From the NCBI RefSeq assembly GCF_003958645.1, contig NZ_RXLO01000001.1:806001-870000 (forward strand): DNA of 64,000 nucleotides. Direction: 5' to 3'. The DNA is from Chitinophaga rhizosphaerae. Lineage in GTDB: Bacteria; Bacteroidota; Bacteroidia; Chitinophagales; Chitinophagaceae. The notes beneath the pieces are model-generated. The model saw only the letters and a program-made list of their open reading frames with translations. It ran no database searches and was not told where the DNA came from. Each line of letters starts with the position of its first letter. Position 1 is the first letter of the stretch. Made by a program: the position numbers and the translations under genes. Positions 52,255 through 61,464 of the stretch are shown here, piece after piece.

Positions 52255-52583
52255 AGTTGCTCAAAATAATTATTGTAGTTGGGTTTGAAGGCAAAATATT
52301 ACGGATGGTAAAGCGTGTCCCCTACCCTTTTGACGCCCCCTGGCTATATCGTTTTAGCATAAAATCGTTCGACCCGCCTGAAAAACGGGCAATTGGCGTG
52401 GCAAAACCCATTAGCTAAACGGGCCGAAACCCGCCCGTCCCGCATAGCGTACAACCTACATGAACGGCCGGAAAGCGGTGCCGGCGGTAAAACAGGGCGC
52501 CCGGGCCGGCAGCGCTTTTTCGCCCGAAAATAGTCGTCCACCCGCTCCCACCGGCCAGTCTGGGCCTGTTATTCCCGGAAAAA
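52255..52583. other. Gene-less interval
   Basis: This 329-bp stretch between the DUF1080 start and the PUL 3 terminator holds only an arginine-rich open frame on the minus strand with no support. It must contain the promoter of the DUF1080/cytochrome unit, but I could not place a convincing -33/-7 pair. Confidence 0.5.
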
Positions 52584-52605
52584 GCCGCGGGCAGACGCCC
52601 GCGGC
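52584..52605 (-). terminator. Terminator at the end of PUL 3
   Basis: GCCGCGGGC-AGAC-GCCCGCGGC is a perfect 9-bp stem. The minus strand continues TTTTTCC, and the plus strand TTTT. Confidence 0.88.
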
Positions 52606-52652
52606 CTTTTCAAATGGTTAATGGAGATGCAAAGTGGAAAGAGTTTGACGGA

Positions 52653-53510
52653 TCAGTTGACCGGTATTGTCTTATCCCTGAACGTCATCCCCACATTGTT
52701 CTGATCGTAATTGGAAAACGATACCGGCGTCAGTAATTGCAGGTTTTCCCATCGCTCATTATAATCGTACGGGTTGATCTCACTATAGCTGGAACCTGCC
52801 AGAATCTTCACATAAGTTGCTTCCGCGACGATCTCCGCAGGAATGTTGACTTCCGTGAAAGATACTGAATTCGTTTGCCCCGAACCGGTAACTGCGCCCA
52901 CATAATATCCCTGGCTATCATAAAACTTCATCCCGATATATACCGTTTCCTCGCGGTACACGTAGTTCGACGGGTTGTAGACCCAACTGAACCTGAAGTA
53001 ATGACGGTTGATGTTCGACCATTGCTCCCTCATCTGGGTGCCCTTCATTTCCGACAGCGATCCCTTGAGTGGCGTTCCCACGCCGCCGGGCGGCGGGTTT
53101 ACGCTGATATTGGTGGTGGCTACGTTGCCCTGGTTATCGTCTACCTGCACGGTAACGGTATAGCGGGAGGTAGGTATCTCACCGGTCGACAGCTGGAAAT
53201 ACGCGGACGTATTTGAACCGTTGGGCCACATCACGCCATATTGGGTTTGCCCGCTGTAATTGATGGCCACATCCAGCAGATTGGCGCCGCCTGTATAGTT
53301 GCAGGCCACGAGGATGTAGGGAGGTCCGTTCAGCGAATACCAGAGGTCCATCCCGAGGTTTTCCAAGATTCCTGACGTGATGTTCATCCGCTCCTGTTTC
53401 AGTTTGATTTTTTCGGGAACAGGTGCTATATCCTTTTTACAGGAAACGATGGCTGAACAGCAGATCAGCAGTGCCATCAACAACCGGCCGGCGTGTTTTT
53501 TTACGTGCAT
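52653..53510 (-). CDS. Hypothetical surface lipoprotein, last gene of PUL 3 (285 aa)
   Basis: I do not recognise a named family. The lipobox (LICCSAIVSCKKD) supports ATG 53510. The N-terminal half looks like an Ig-type beta-sandwich (YILVACNYTGGANLLDVAINYSG; SRYTVTVQVDDNQGNVATTNI). The second half is another beta domain with many aromatic residues (HYFRFSWVYNPSNYVYREETVYIGMKFYDSQG) and could bind glycan. Position at the end of a susC-susD operon favours a surface glycan-binding role. Confidence 0.75.
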   Translation of the reverse strand: MHVKKHAGRLLMALLICCSAIVSCKKDIAPVPEKIKLKQERMNITSGILENLGMDLWYSLNGPPYILVACNYTGGANLLDVAINYSGQTQYGVMWPNGSNTSAYFQLSTGEIPTSRYTVTVQVDDNQGNVATTNISVNPPPGGVGTPLKGSLSEMKGTQMREQWSNINRHYFRFSWVYNPSNYVYREETVYIGMKFYDSQGYYVGAVTGSGQTNSVSFTEVNIPAEIVAEATYVKILAGSSYSEINPYDYNERWENLQLLTPVSFSNYDQNNVGMTFRDKTIPVN

Positions 53511-53554
53511 GATGATTAAGCTATGAATGGTGAAAAAAATGGCGGAATGTTTCC

Positions 53555-54631
53555 TCACTTCATTGTCATCGTTTCATCGAACAGGGTGCGGTGCGTTTCT
53601 CCTGGCTGGTTCATCCAGTATTTCACCTGCAGCACCTTCGCGACGGGGTCGTACTTGTTGACGCCAGACGGGTCTAGCTGGGCAGACCGGCCGTTGGACG
53701 AGGGCTGACCGTGTTTGTTCACCACGCCGGTTACGTTATTGGCGGCATCCAGCGTAAACACCAACCCGAAGGAGCCGTAATACGAAGGCGAACCGTTGCT
53801 GAGAATCTTGTGGAACACGTCATGCGTCTGATCGTCGTCTACCATTTCGAGCGTCAGTGCTCCGGTTTGCCGGAGCGTGACGTTCCAAGGATAAGGCCCG
53901 GTGAGCGATGCGTTCGTATAATCGGTCATGGTGCCGGTACATACGAAACTGCCGGATGCCGGATTAACAGGCACCGTTGCTTCGGCGTAAAACGTATCGA
54001 TGCATTTGTCTGGAAGGTAGGCGGTGCGGAACACCAGGGAAACGGCAGACGGATGAATATTCTCCAACGTGTCGAAACTGGCAGCAGTACCGGCAATCCT
54101 TTTTTGCTGCAGGGTTCCGCCGGCGTCTTTATACGTAACGTCCGTATACCTGGCGGAAGCATCCGCCTCGAAAAATTGCAATGCGAAGCCTTTCCGGCAG
54201 TTGGACGCCCGGATTTTCCGGATGAAAAGCTCCGATTCGAACCGGCTGCCCAGCGCCCTTCCGCTCACGATGGCAGACTTTGGCGTGGATGAATTGCCGG
54301 ATCTGTACATCGAAACGATCTCGAACGTGTAATCCCCTTCATCCAGGCCCGGCACGATCACTTTCATGACGGCGTTCTGCTTATCAGGGATGACTTCCTG
54401 TTTCTGCTGGCGGTTGTTCCAATACAACACGTATTTAACGATATCGGGATCTTTCGACTGGGTGAACTGTACTTCTATTCTCCCTCTGCCGGCATGTGTT
54501 TCCAACTTGTAGGGAACGCCCGGATAAAGCTGTTCGCCATTTTCCAGGTAAGGCGCATAGGAGTGGTCCATTTTCGTGCATGCGGTCAGGAGGATGACCG
54601 CCATCATCAGCAATGAATATTTTTGAAACAT
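53555..54631 (-). CDS. DUF4998-type surface lipoprotein, PUL 3 (358 aa)
   Basis: The lipobox (VILLTACTKMDHS) is followed by a fibronectin-like domain of the DUF4998 type, about 25-120 (YPGVPYKLETHAGRGRIEVQFTQSKDPDIVKYVLYWNN; VIVPGLDEGDYTFEIVSMYRSGNSS). A second Ig-like unit and a C-terminal beta domain follow (GSFGLVFTLDAANNVTG). Such proteins are surface modules of SusC/SusD loci. It has no catalytic motif. It sits between the DUF4959/DUF5000 gene and the last lipoprotein gene. Confidence 0.8.
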   Translation of the reverse strand: MFQKYSLLMMAVILLTACTKMDHSYAPYLENGEQLYPGVPYKLETHAGRGRIEVQFTQSKDPDIVKYVLYWNNRQQKQEVIPDKQNAVMKVIVPGLDEGDYTFEIVSMYRSGNSSTPKSAIVSGRALGSRFESELFIRKIRASNCRKGFALQFFEADASARYTDVTYKDAGGTLQQKRIAGTAASFDTLENIHPSAVSLVFRTAYLPDKCIDTFYAEATVPVNPASGSFVCTGTMTDYTNASLTGPYPWNVTLRQTGALTLEMVDDDQTHDVFHKILSNGSPSYYGSFGLVFTLDAANNVTGVVNKHGQPSSNGRSAQLDPSGVNKYDPVAKVLQVKYWMNQPGETHRTLFDETMTMK

Positions 54632-54663
54632 GCGAGTAGTAGTTTAAAAGTCTGGAATCTGGA

Positions 54664-55869
54664 TTATAAATAATCGCCCATGAACTTGAGGGAGGATATT
54701 TCCATCCCCAGGCCACCGCTGAAGGTTTCTATGAGCATCAGCCTGAAATAGCGCATGGGAACGGCCGGGAGCGGCATGGTGAATTCGGAGCCGCTGTCGA
54801 TCACTTCATGATCCGCCGCGTTTTGCTGGCCGTAGGGTAATCCTGAAGGTTTGACCAGTTCGTACACCCCGCCGATCTGCGTCCAGCTGCCGTCTATCGC
54901 GCCGCTGGGATTCGGGTTCATGCTGCCGTATATCTTGAAGAAGCGCAGCGTGCCGTTTTTGAACTCGGCCCCGCCGTTTTTCCGCATGTAATACCGGAAG
55001 CGGCTCAGTACGACCGGTTTGCCCATATCTACCGTGATACGCGGCGGCGTTGAATCGCCAGGGTTCCGGACACCATAGAAGGAATAGTCGCCCGCCTGGT
55101 ACGGATTTCGCAACGGCACGTTGAGATCGGAACCGCAACAGGCCGTCTGGTCGCCCGGCAAGACGAGCGCCTGCATAATGGTCCGGTCCAGCTCCACTTC
55201 GTTCATGGAACGGACGGTTTCCCAAACGGTATCGCTGGTATTGCCCCAGCGGTCGCGCACACAGGCCCCGTACTTCCGGTCGCCCGACCGGAATCCGCGC
55301 ACGGAAAAGTTGCCGGCGGTATTTTTTGTATAATGCGTGTAAACGTATTCCCCCTTCCCGATCGTGTCTACCAGCGAAATGATCGCGATTTCCCCGCCGG
55401 TGGGGTTTTCAAATGCGATATTGGCCCCTCCGAAATCTCCGTACACTTTCAACGAAGCCTTCACACTCTGATACGGTGGAATGCCAGGATGAACGGTCAC
55501 TTCCACCGGGTCTGATTTCACCTCGCTGCGGTTGACACAGGAGAGCATCACTTTGTAGTCGCCTTCCCGCTCAAAGCCCCTCACCACGATAGTGTCGGTG
55601 TAAAACGAAGATTTCACCTGTTGGGAAGCCGTGGAGTTGATCTTGAAATCGGCCTGCACGTACAGGATACCCTGTTCGGCCGGGATATCGTATATGATGG
55701 TGGCTCCGCCGGGAAAATTCTGGACGCGCACATTTTTTACAGGCAACGGCTTTTTCCCGTCTTTGTAAATCGGCTCCCTGTCGGTACCCGTCTGTTTCTG
55801 GCAGCCGGAAAAGACCATACCGGCAACGAACAACAGGCTATATGAGATATATTGGAATGATTTCTTCAT
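54664..55869 (-). CDS. DUF4959/DUF5126/DUF5000 surface lipoprotein, PUL 3 (401 aa)
   Basis: The lipobox (AGMVFSGCQKQTG) is followed by three beta modules common in Bacteroidota PULs: a DUF4959-like Fn3 unit (PLPVKNVRVQNFPGGATIIYDIP; FYTDTIVVRGFEREGDYKVMLSCVNRSEVKSDP), a DUF5126-like unit (SVKASLKVYGDFGGANIAFENPTGGEIAIIS) and a C-terminal discoidin-like DUF5000/F5-F8 type domain (RITVDMGKPVVLSRFRYYMRKNG; MRYFRLMLIETFSGG). The discoidin-like end suggests carbohydrate binding at the cell surface. It follows susD by 30 bp. Confidence 0.85.
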   Translation of the reverse strand: MKKSFQYISYSLLFVAGMVFSGCQKQTGTDREPIYKDGKKPLPVKNVRVQNFPGGATIIYDIPAEQGILYVQADFKINSTASQQVKSSFYTDTIVVRGFEREGDYKVMLSCVNRSEVKSDPVEVTVHPGIPPYQSVKASLKVYGDFGGANIAFENPTGGEIAIISLVDTIGKGEYVYTHYTKNTAGNFSVRGFRSGDRKYGACVRDRWGNTSDTVWETVRSMNEVELDRTIMQALVLPGDQTACCGSDLNVPLRNPYQAGDYSFYGVRNPGDSTPPRITVDMGKPVVLSRFRYYMRKNGGAEFKNGTLRFFKIYGSMNPNPSGAIDGSWTQIGGVYELVKPSGLPYGQQNAADHEVIDSGSEFTMPLPAVPMRYFRLMLIETFSGGLGMEISSLKFMGDYL

Positions 55870-55899
55870 GATGTAATTTTTGATGATGGGAAAGCAGGA

Positions 55900-57804
55900 T
55901 TACCACAACGGGTTTTGCACCAGGTTAGGGTTTACGTTCAGATCGTTTTCCGAGATCGGCGCCAGGTACTCGCGATAGGTATTATTGGGCGTATAGAGCG
56001 TCCGCATCCGGTAGAACATCGACGGTGTGTTCTGCTGGATGTCCCAACCCGTAACCGGACGGTTCATGTAATCCAGCCGTTTCCAGCGGCGCATATTCCA
56101 GTAGTTTTCCCCTTCGAAGATGAATTCCGCCATCGTTTCATGCTGGATGATGCCGCGAAGCCCTTCTTTGGAAGCGGGCCGGGAAGGGTTGCGGGAATGA
56201 TTGGCCCAGGATTCCACGACCCCGTTCAGCCCCGCTCTTGCGCGCACGCTGTCGAGATACTGGTAAGCCCTTGCACCGGGGCCTTCCGTTTCGTTCAATG
56301 CCTCGGCATACATCAGATACAATGCCGACAAACGGATGGCAGGCCAGGCGTAACCATCCGCCAGGTATGAATTCCCGGTACCGGAGGTTTTCCAGCTGAC
56401 GATCTTTTTCGGCCAGTATCCCGTGAATGAGGTCCGCGACAGGCCGTTCGACGAAGATGAGCCCCACATGGTATTGATGTAAAGCAAGTTGTCTTCGTTA
56501 GGGCGTTGCTTCATGAAATAGGAAGAGCCGTCAAACGCGAGGTCGGCGTAAAAACGGAATTCCCGGTCGATATTGAAAGACGATGTCGTATAGTTGGGCT
56601 TCAGGATAGCGCGGTGCGTGGCGGGAACGGTTTTAAGGGTGGTGTACCTGTTTGCATAATCCCAGGAAGGGTCTTCATCTATGGGCACGCCGTTCTTCGT
56701 ATAGAATATCTCGCAGGCTTTCATATTGGCCGCCCACAAGGAAATGGTGTACGAATACACATCGTTCCTCGGTGCGCATTGCCGCTGCAAAGCGTCTGTA
56801 TTGCTGTGCGTGAGCGTCCAGATCACTTCGGAGTTCCATTCTTCCGTTACAGCTCCCCTGATATCCATGCATATCCGCGTGGAATCGCCGATATCTTTGA
56901 CATCGAAAGGTTTTACGAAGCGGTGCAGTTTGTAACCGGCATCATGCGCAGACTGGATGGCGTCTTCACAGGCCTTTGCGGCTAAAGTCCATTTTTGCGC
57001 GCTGAATTCGGGATTGAACAGCGGCTGGCCGGTGGCATGGCCGAACGCGGCATAGTCTTTATTCCCGTTGAAAAGCGGGCTGGCATTCAACATCAGCGTA
57101 TAAGCCCGGATGGCCGTCGCGATGGGCTGCGTCATTCTCCCCAGTTCTTCGCGCTGATTGGTGATGATAAGCGGAAGGTCGGCTTTCGCTTCATCGAGCA
57201 ATTGCACGATATAAGCCGCCACTTCGTCTACCGGCTGCCGTTTCACCCTTACGGCTTCCACCCCTGCGGAAATAGGCAGGCTTTCCTTCACGATAGGGAT
57301 CGGCCCATACATCCGCAGCAGCCAGAAGTGATAGAACGCCTTTAGGGTCTTAACTTCTGCGATCCACCGCCTGCGCTCGGGCTCCTGGATATCGGGGACC
57401 TTGTGAATGTTGGCCAGGAAAGTATTGCAGGTACGGATCGCCACGAACATCGGCGTGCCGCCGTAATCGCCGCCGCCGCTCCAGTAATTGGCGATGGGGT
57501 TAACGACGTTTTGGTAGTCATACCCCAACTCGATGATGGAATTGCGGATTCCGGACTGCGAGCCCGGATAGGGCGTAGAAATTTCGCGGGACCCGAGGAT
57601 GGAATAATTGCTGCTCGCATCGCCCAGTTCCGGGATATAGGAATAACAGGTGAACAGATATTTTTTGGCGGTGGCGCGAAGCTGGAAAGCCTGGTCGAGC
57701 GTAGCCACGTTGTCGGGTACGATATCCAGGAACTTTTTGCAGGACCCCATCGTGGCCAGGCAAGCCACCAGCAGAATGCGTATGATCTTCATGGTAATTT
57801 TCAT
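55900..57804 (-). CDS. RagB/SusD family lipoprotein, PUL 3 (634 aa)
   Basis: The signal and lipobox (LLVACLATMGSCKKFLD) lead into the SusD fold: RRRWIAEVKTLKAFYHFWLLRMYGPIPI, MTQPIATAIRAYTLMLNASPLF, AIRLSALYLMYAEALNE, YQYLDSVRARAGLNGV, and the C-terminal MAEFIFEGENYWNMRRWKRLDY with YLAPISENDLNVNPNLVQNPLW. ATG 57804 (or 57792, three residues later in the same signal) is chosen; the long open frame further upstream is inside susC. It pairs with the SusC gene ending 32 bp upstream. Ligand unknown. Confidence 0.94.
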   Translation of the reverse strand: MKITMKIIRILLVACLATMGSCKKFLDIVPDNVATLDQAFQLRATAKKYLFTCYSYIPELGDASSNYSILGSREISTPYPGSQSGIRNSIIELGYDYQNVVNPIANYWSGGGDYGGTPMFVAIRTCNTFLANIHKVPDIQEPERRRWIAEVKTLKAFYHFWLLRMYGPIPIVKESLPISAGVEAVRVKRQPVDEVAAYIVQLLDEAKADLPLIITNQREELGRMTQPIATAIRAYTLMLNASPLFNGNKDYAAFGHATGQPLFNPEFSAQKWTLAAKACEDAIQSAHDAGYKLHRFVKPFDVKDIGDSTRICMDIRGAVTEEWNSEVIWTLTHSNTDALQRQCAPRNDVYSYTISLWAANMKACEIFYTKNGVPIDEDPSWDYANRYTTLKTVPATHRAILKPNYTTSSFNIDREFRFYADLAFDGSSYFMKQRPNEDNLLYINTMWGSSSSNGLSRTSFTGYWPKKIVSWKTSGTGNSYLADGYAWPAIRLSALYLMYAEALNETEGPGARAYQYLDSVRARAGLNGVVESWANHSRNPSRPASKEGLRGIIQHETMAEFIFEGENYWNMRRWKRLDYMNRPVTGWDIQQNTPSMFYRMRTLYTPNNTYREYLAPISENDLNVNPNLVQNPLW

Positions 57805-57836
57805 TTTCGTGTCAGGATGTTGATAGAATGCGGTGA

Positions 57837-60800
57837 TTATTTGATAGACAGCATCACGCCGGCGTTGAATACTCGCTGGATGGGGTACCCAAGGCCATTG
57901 CCTCCCATTTCCACATCCCACAGGTTGAATTTGCTGAAAGTGAAGAGGTTGTTCCCGTTCACGTAAACGCGGGCATTGGTCAGCCGCAGCCTTTTCATGA
58001 GATATGCCGGAAGGGTATATCCGATCTCGGCGGATTTGATGCGCAACAATGCACCGTTCCGCATGAACCAGGTGCTGGCCTGGATGTTGTTTTCGCTTTT
58101 CTCGATGCTGAGGCGCGGCCAAAGCGCGTAGATATTCTGGTTGTCTTCGCTCCAGTGATTATCCGCCCAAACCTTCAGCAACTGGCGTTGTTCCTTGATA
58201 AACGGCGAAGTCTTGTCCGCATTGATCCAGAACGATTCCCGGGCAAGCCCCTGGAAGAATACGGAGCAGTCGAACCGCCCGAAACCGGAAGACACCCCGA
58301 AGCCATACACGATCTCCGGCGTAGACGGGAAACCGATGGGCGCCTTGTCGAGCTCGGTAATCTGCCCGTCGCCGTTCAGGTCGCGGTATTTGATATCTCC
58401 GCCACCATAAGGACCAAAATTCTGCCGCGGGGAATTCCTGGCATCGAGATCGTCTACGAACAGTCGTTCCGCGATATATCCCCATTGCTGGCTGAGCGAC
58501 TGGCCAACGTGCAGTTTATTCGCTTCTTTATACTGCGGTTCTTCATAAACATCGAAGGCACTGGTGGCATACGTAAAATTGGCCATGCCCTTTGCCCACC
58601 AGTTCCGCCGGATCTGGTGCGTAAAGTCCAGCGCAAAATCGATCCCCTCCGAGTGCGCCTTTCCCACGTTCGCGCGGGACATTGCCGACAGCCCCATCGT
58701 GGTAGGTACCGAAGCACGGTCCATAAGAATATTCGACCGCTGTTCGCGATAGATATCCATATCGATATTCACTTTTCCCAGAACAGACATTTCCAGCCTC
58801 AGGTTCGTTTTCGCAGCCTGTTCCCAGGAGATGTCGTTATTGGCGTACCGGGAAATGCTGATACCCGACAGCGTATAATTTTTTAACGTACCGAACGTCA
58901 TGCCCAAACCGCCGTCTTTCATATTGACGTTGGAGAGATAAAAGAACCGGTCTTTCGAGTCGCCGATCGCATCGTTGCCCACCAGGCCGTATGTAGCGGC
59001 GATCTTCAGCTTAGGGATCCAGCTCTTGTAAGGGTCCCAAAACTTTTCTTCCGAAATGGTGTAAGCCACGCCTGCGGAAGGGAAGAACCCGAAGCGATGG
59101 GATTCGTGGAACCGCTCCGACCCGTTGTACCCGAAGTTGAACTCCGCAGCATAACGCCTGTCGTACACATACGTCATACGGCCAGACAAGCCCAGGTTCC
59201 TGAAAGGCAGCGATCCCTGGAGAGAGCCCGAGTTACCGGCAAGGCTGCTTTTGGCGATCCCCACCAACGTTCCGCTTACACTGTGTACATTATCGAAAGT
59301 GCGGCTGTAATCCGTGGCCAGCTCCCCGTAAAAATCGGCCGACAGGGATTTCGGGCCTTCCTCGTAGCCTAAATATTCCGTACCTGCCGGCGCTTCCGAC
59401 TGGCCATCTTCCAGGTTGAGCGGCCGGATGGAATAGCCCTTCGTGGCGTAGTCGTAGTTATAGGCGACATAATAGAACGGATTATAGGAGCGGGAAACGG
59501 AAAACTCACCAAATCGCTGAACGTTGACCATTCCCCTGGCAGACAGGCCCTTGGTAATGAAGTTCAGTTTCTGGTTCAGGCCCACCTGCGCGTTGATATT
59601 ATACCGGTTGGATTCCTTATATCCCCTCATCAGGTCGGCGTACGGATTGTTGTACTTACCTTCTGCCGCGTTGCCGAACATGATATGCTTTACATATTTC
59701 GTTTCCTCTGTTTGTTCGTAAGATGCAGGGAACAACACCGAGTTGGATTCCATGATCTGCGCATAAATATCCGAGCCGCCTTTCAACGGGCCATTGTAAT
59801 CGTCGAAGCTGCCAGATACCCGCACGATCATTTCCGTTGTGGGCGTTAGGTTGATATTGATATTGCTTCGGATGGAATAGGATTTGAGTTTGGAGTTGCT
59901 GTTGAAGTTGTTCTTTTTATCCACCTTCATGATACCGTTATCGATGTTCATGGAGCCTGAAACATAATACCGCGCTACTTTTCCGCCGCCGCTGAGGCTG
60001 AGGTTGAAACGCTGGTTATTGGTGGAATTCTTCAGCAGCATTTTCTGCCAGTCGGTAGAAGGGAAAACCACCGGATCTGTGCCATTCCGGGTATTTTCGA
60101 TCTTGTCTTTGGAATACAGCAGTCCTCCCAGCGGGTTCCTGGTGAGGATGGCTTCATTGGCCAGTTCCATATAGGTGATGGGGTCTGCCATTTCCACGTT
60201 TCGGGTGGATTGGGAAAGGGAATTTTCCGCGCGGAACGAAAGTGTAACGCTCCCCTCCTGCCCCTGTTTGGTGGTGATGAGGATAACGCCGTTGGCGCCT
60301 TTGGAGCCGTAGAGCGCTGTGGCCGTTGCGTCTTTCATGATGGAAAAACTGGCGATATCGTCTACCTGCAACCGCGCCAGGTCGGTGGCGGAGGATTCGA
60401 TGTTATCGATGAGGATGAGGGGGGATTTGCGGTAACCGAAGGTAGTTACGCCCCGCACGAAAAAGTCGGCGTTATCGAAGCCCGGTTCGCCACTCCGCTG
60501 GAAGGCGATCACCCCGGCCAGGCGCCCTGCCAGAGCGTTCGTAAGGTTACTCACGGGGATTTTCAGCTCGGAGGGTTTGATGGTGGTTACGGCGCCGACC
60601 ACTTCCGACTTCTTTTGCCGGCCGTGCGCTACGATCACCACTTCTTCCACTTTTCCTTCCAACGGCTTCAAAGCAACCAAAATGGGGCCGCTGCCGGTTA
60701 CCGGAACTTCCTGCGGCTCATAGCCGATGTAAGAAACCACGAGCACGGCGCCTTTATCGGGCACTTCGAGGGTGAACCGGCCCATTGCATCCGTAGCCAC

Positions 60801-61289
60801 GCCTTTGCTGGTACCTTTCAATTTGACGGTAGCGCCGGGCAGCGGCATGCCATGCTCGTCTGTTACGGTGCCTTTCAGCGTGATGACGAGCATTTCCGGA
60901 ACGGATTCGGGCGCTGCGGCGCGGGGAATGGCTTTGGTGATGACGATGGTGCGGTCCACGATCGTGTAATCCAGCTGCAGGCCTTCCAGGCAGCTTTTCA
61001 GGGCCGCGTCCAGCGGTTTGTCGCGAATATCCACATCGATACGGCCCACGTCTTTCAGCAATTCGTCTTCTACGAAGAACTGCATGCTGGTTTGCCGGTT
61101 GATTTCCCGGAAGATCTGTTTCAACCGCATATTCCTGCCGGAAAGGGTGATCTGTTGACTGTAGCTGCTGGCGCTCACCTGCATACAGATCCCGGTTAAT
61201 AAGAATGCCGCTGTTAGTTTCATGGCCAATTTTGAATAGAAGCGATTACCGGGCCGCCATGGCCGGCTCGACTTTGGTTGTAAATGCAT
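57837..61289 (-). CDS. SusC/RagA TonB-dependent transducer with STN domain, PUL 3 (1150 aa)
   Basis: After a basic N-terminus and signal helix (MKLTAAFLLTGICMQVSASS) comes an STN domain about 45-120 (MRLKQIFREINRQTSMQFFVEDELL, KPLDAALKSCLEGLQLDYTI), a barrel-plug domain (LKGTVTDEHGMPLPGATVKL), the plug (TNALAGRLAGVIAFQRSG; DATATALYGSKGANGVILITTKQG) and a barrel ending in FNAGVMLSIK. The usual VVVGYGTQKK stretch is EEVVIVAHGRQKKSEVVGA here, an uncommon variant. ATG 61289 has the same CAAAnGTATG context as the PUL 2 susC start. FecR and sigma lie upstream in the same operon. Confidence 0.94.
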   Translation of the reverse strand: MHLQPKSSRPWRPGNRFYSKLAMKLTAAFLLTGICMQVSASSYSQQITLSGRNMRLKQIFREINRQTSMQFFVEDELLKDVGRIDVDIRDKPLDAALKSCLEGLQLDYTIVDRTIVITKAIPRAAAPESVPEMLVITLKGTVTDEHGMPLPGATVKLKGTSKGVATDAMGRFTLEVPDKGAVLVVSYIGYEPQEVPVTGSGPILVALKPLEGKVEEVVIVAHGRQKKSEVVGAVTTIKPSELKIPVSNLTNALAGRLAGVIAFQRSGEPGFDNADFFVRGVTTFGYRKSPLILIDNIESSATDLARLQVDDIASFSIMKDATATALYGSKGANGVILITTKQGQEGSVTLSFRAENSLSQSTRNVEMADPITYMELANEAILTRNPLGGLLYSKDKIENTRNGTDPVVFPSTDWQKMLLKNSTNNQRFNLSLSGGGKVARYYVSGSMNIDNGIMKVDKKNNFNSNSKLKSYSIRSNININLTPTTEMIVRVSGSFDDYNGPLKGGSDIYAQIMESNSVLFPASYEQTEETKYVKHIMFGNAAEGKYNNPYADLMRGYKESNRYNINAQVGLNQKLNFITKGLSARGMVNVQRFGEFSVSRSYNPFYYVAYNYDYATKGYSIRPLNLEDGQSEAPAGTEYLGYEEGPKSLSADFYGELATDYSRTFDNVHSVSGTLVGIAKSSLAGNSGSLQGSLPFRNLGLSGRMTYVYDRRYAAEFNFGYNGSERFHESHRFGFFPSAGVAYTISEEKFWDPYKSWIPKLKIAATYGLVGNDAIGDSKDRFFYLSNVNMKDGGLGMTFGTLKNYTLSGISISRYANNDISWEQAAKTNLRLEMSVLGKVNIDMDIYREQRSNILMDRASVPTTMGLSAMSRANVGKAHSEGIDFALDFTHQIRRNWWAKGMANFTYATSAFDVYEEPQYKEANKLHVGQSLSQQWGYIAERLFVDDLDARNSPRQNFGPYGGGDIKYRDLNGDGQITELDKAPIGFPSTPEIVYGFGVSSGFGRFDCSVFFQGLARESFWINADKTSPFIKEQRQLLKVWADNHWSEDNQNIYALWPRLSIEKSENNIQASTWFMRNGALLRIKSAEIGYTLPAYLMKRLRLTNARVYVNGNNLFTFSKFNLWDVEMGGNGLGYPIQRVFNAGVMLSIK

Positions 61290-61302
61290 ACATTTGTTTT
61301 AG

Positions 61303-61432
61303 GCCGTTTTGCTTTGGCATCACGGTAGTTGGTTGATAAATAAACTTTCCGACAATCGTTTATGACCGGCTTCATCTGCCGGTGTCACCCAATGGCATAG
61401 CCGTTCCGTCTTCCTCACGGAACGGTTTTTTA
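61303..61432 (+). ncRNA. Candidate cis-antisense small RNA opposite the susC start, PUL 3
   Basis: TACATTTG (61289-61296, plus strand) is a consensus -7 box at exactly the same offset from the susC start codon as in PUL 2. Downstream are a small hairpin (ACCGGC-TTCATCT-GCCGGT, about 61364-61382) and a terminator-like hairpin, CCGTTCCGT (61401-61409) with ACGGAACGG (61417-61425), followed by six T. There is no plus-strand gene that would need it. No clear -33 box. Expression is inferred. Confidence 0.5.
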
Positions 61433-61464
61433 TTTTGGGTCCAACCGGAATGTTGAAATTCGGG

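Noticed and set aside
49486..52269. 927-aa open frame on the plus strand
   Set aside because: It lies antisense to the cytochrome and DUF1080 genes, has no domain or start signal, and follows from GC-rich codon bias.
52344..52541. 65-aa open frame on the minus strand
   Set aside because: Arg/Cys/Pro-rich, no start context, no neighbour relation; left as a gene-less interval.
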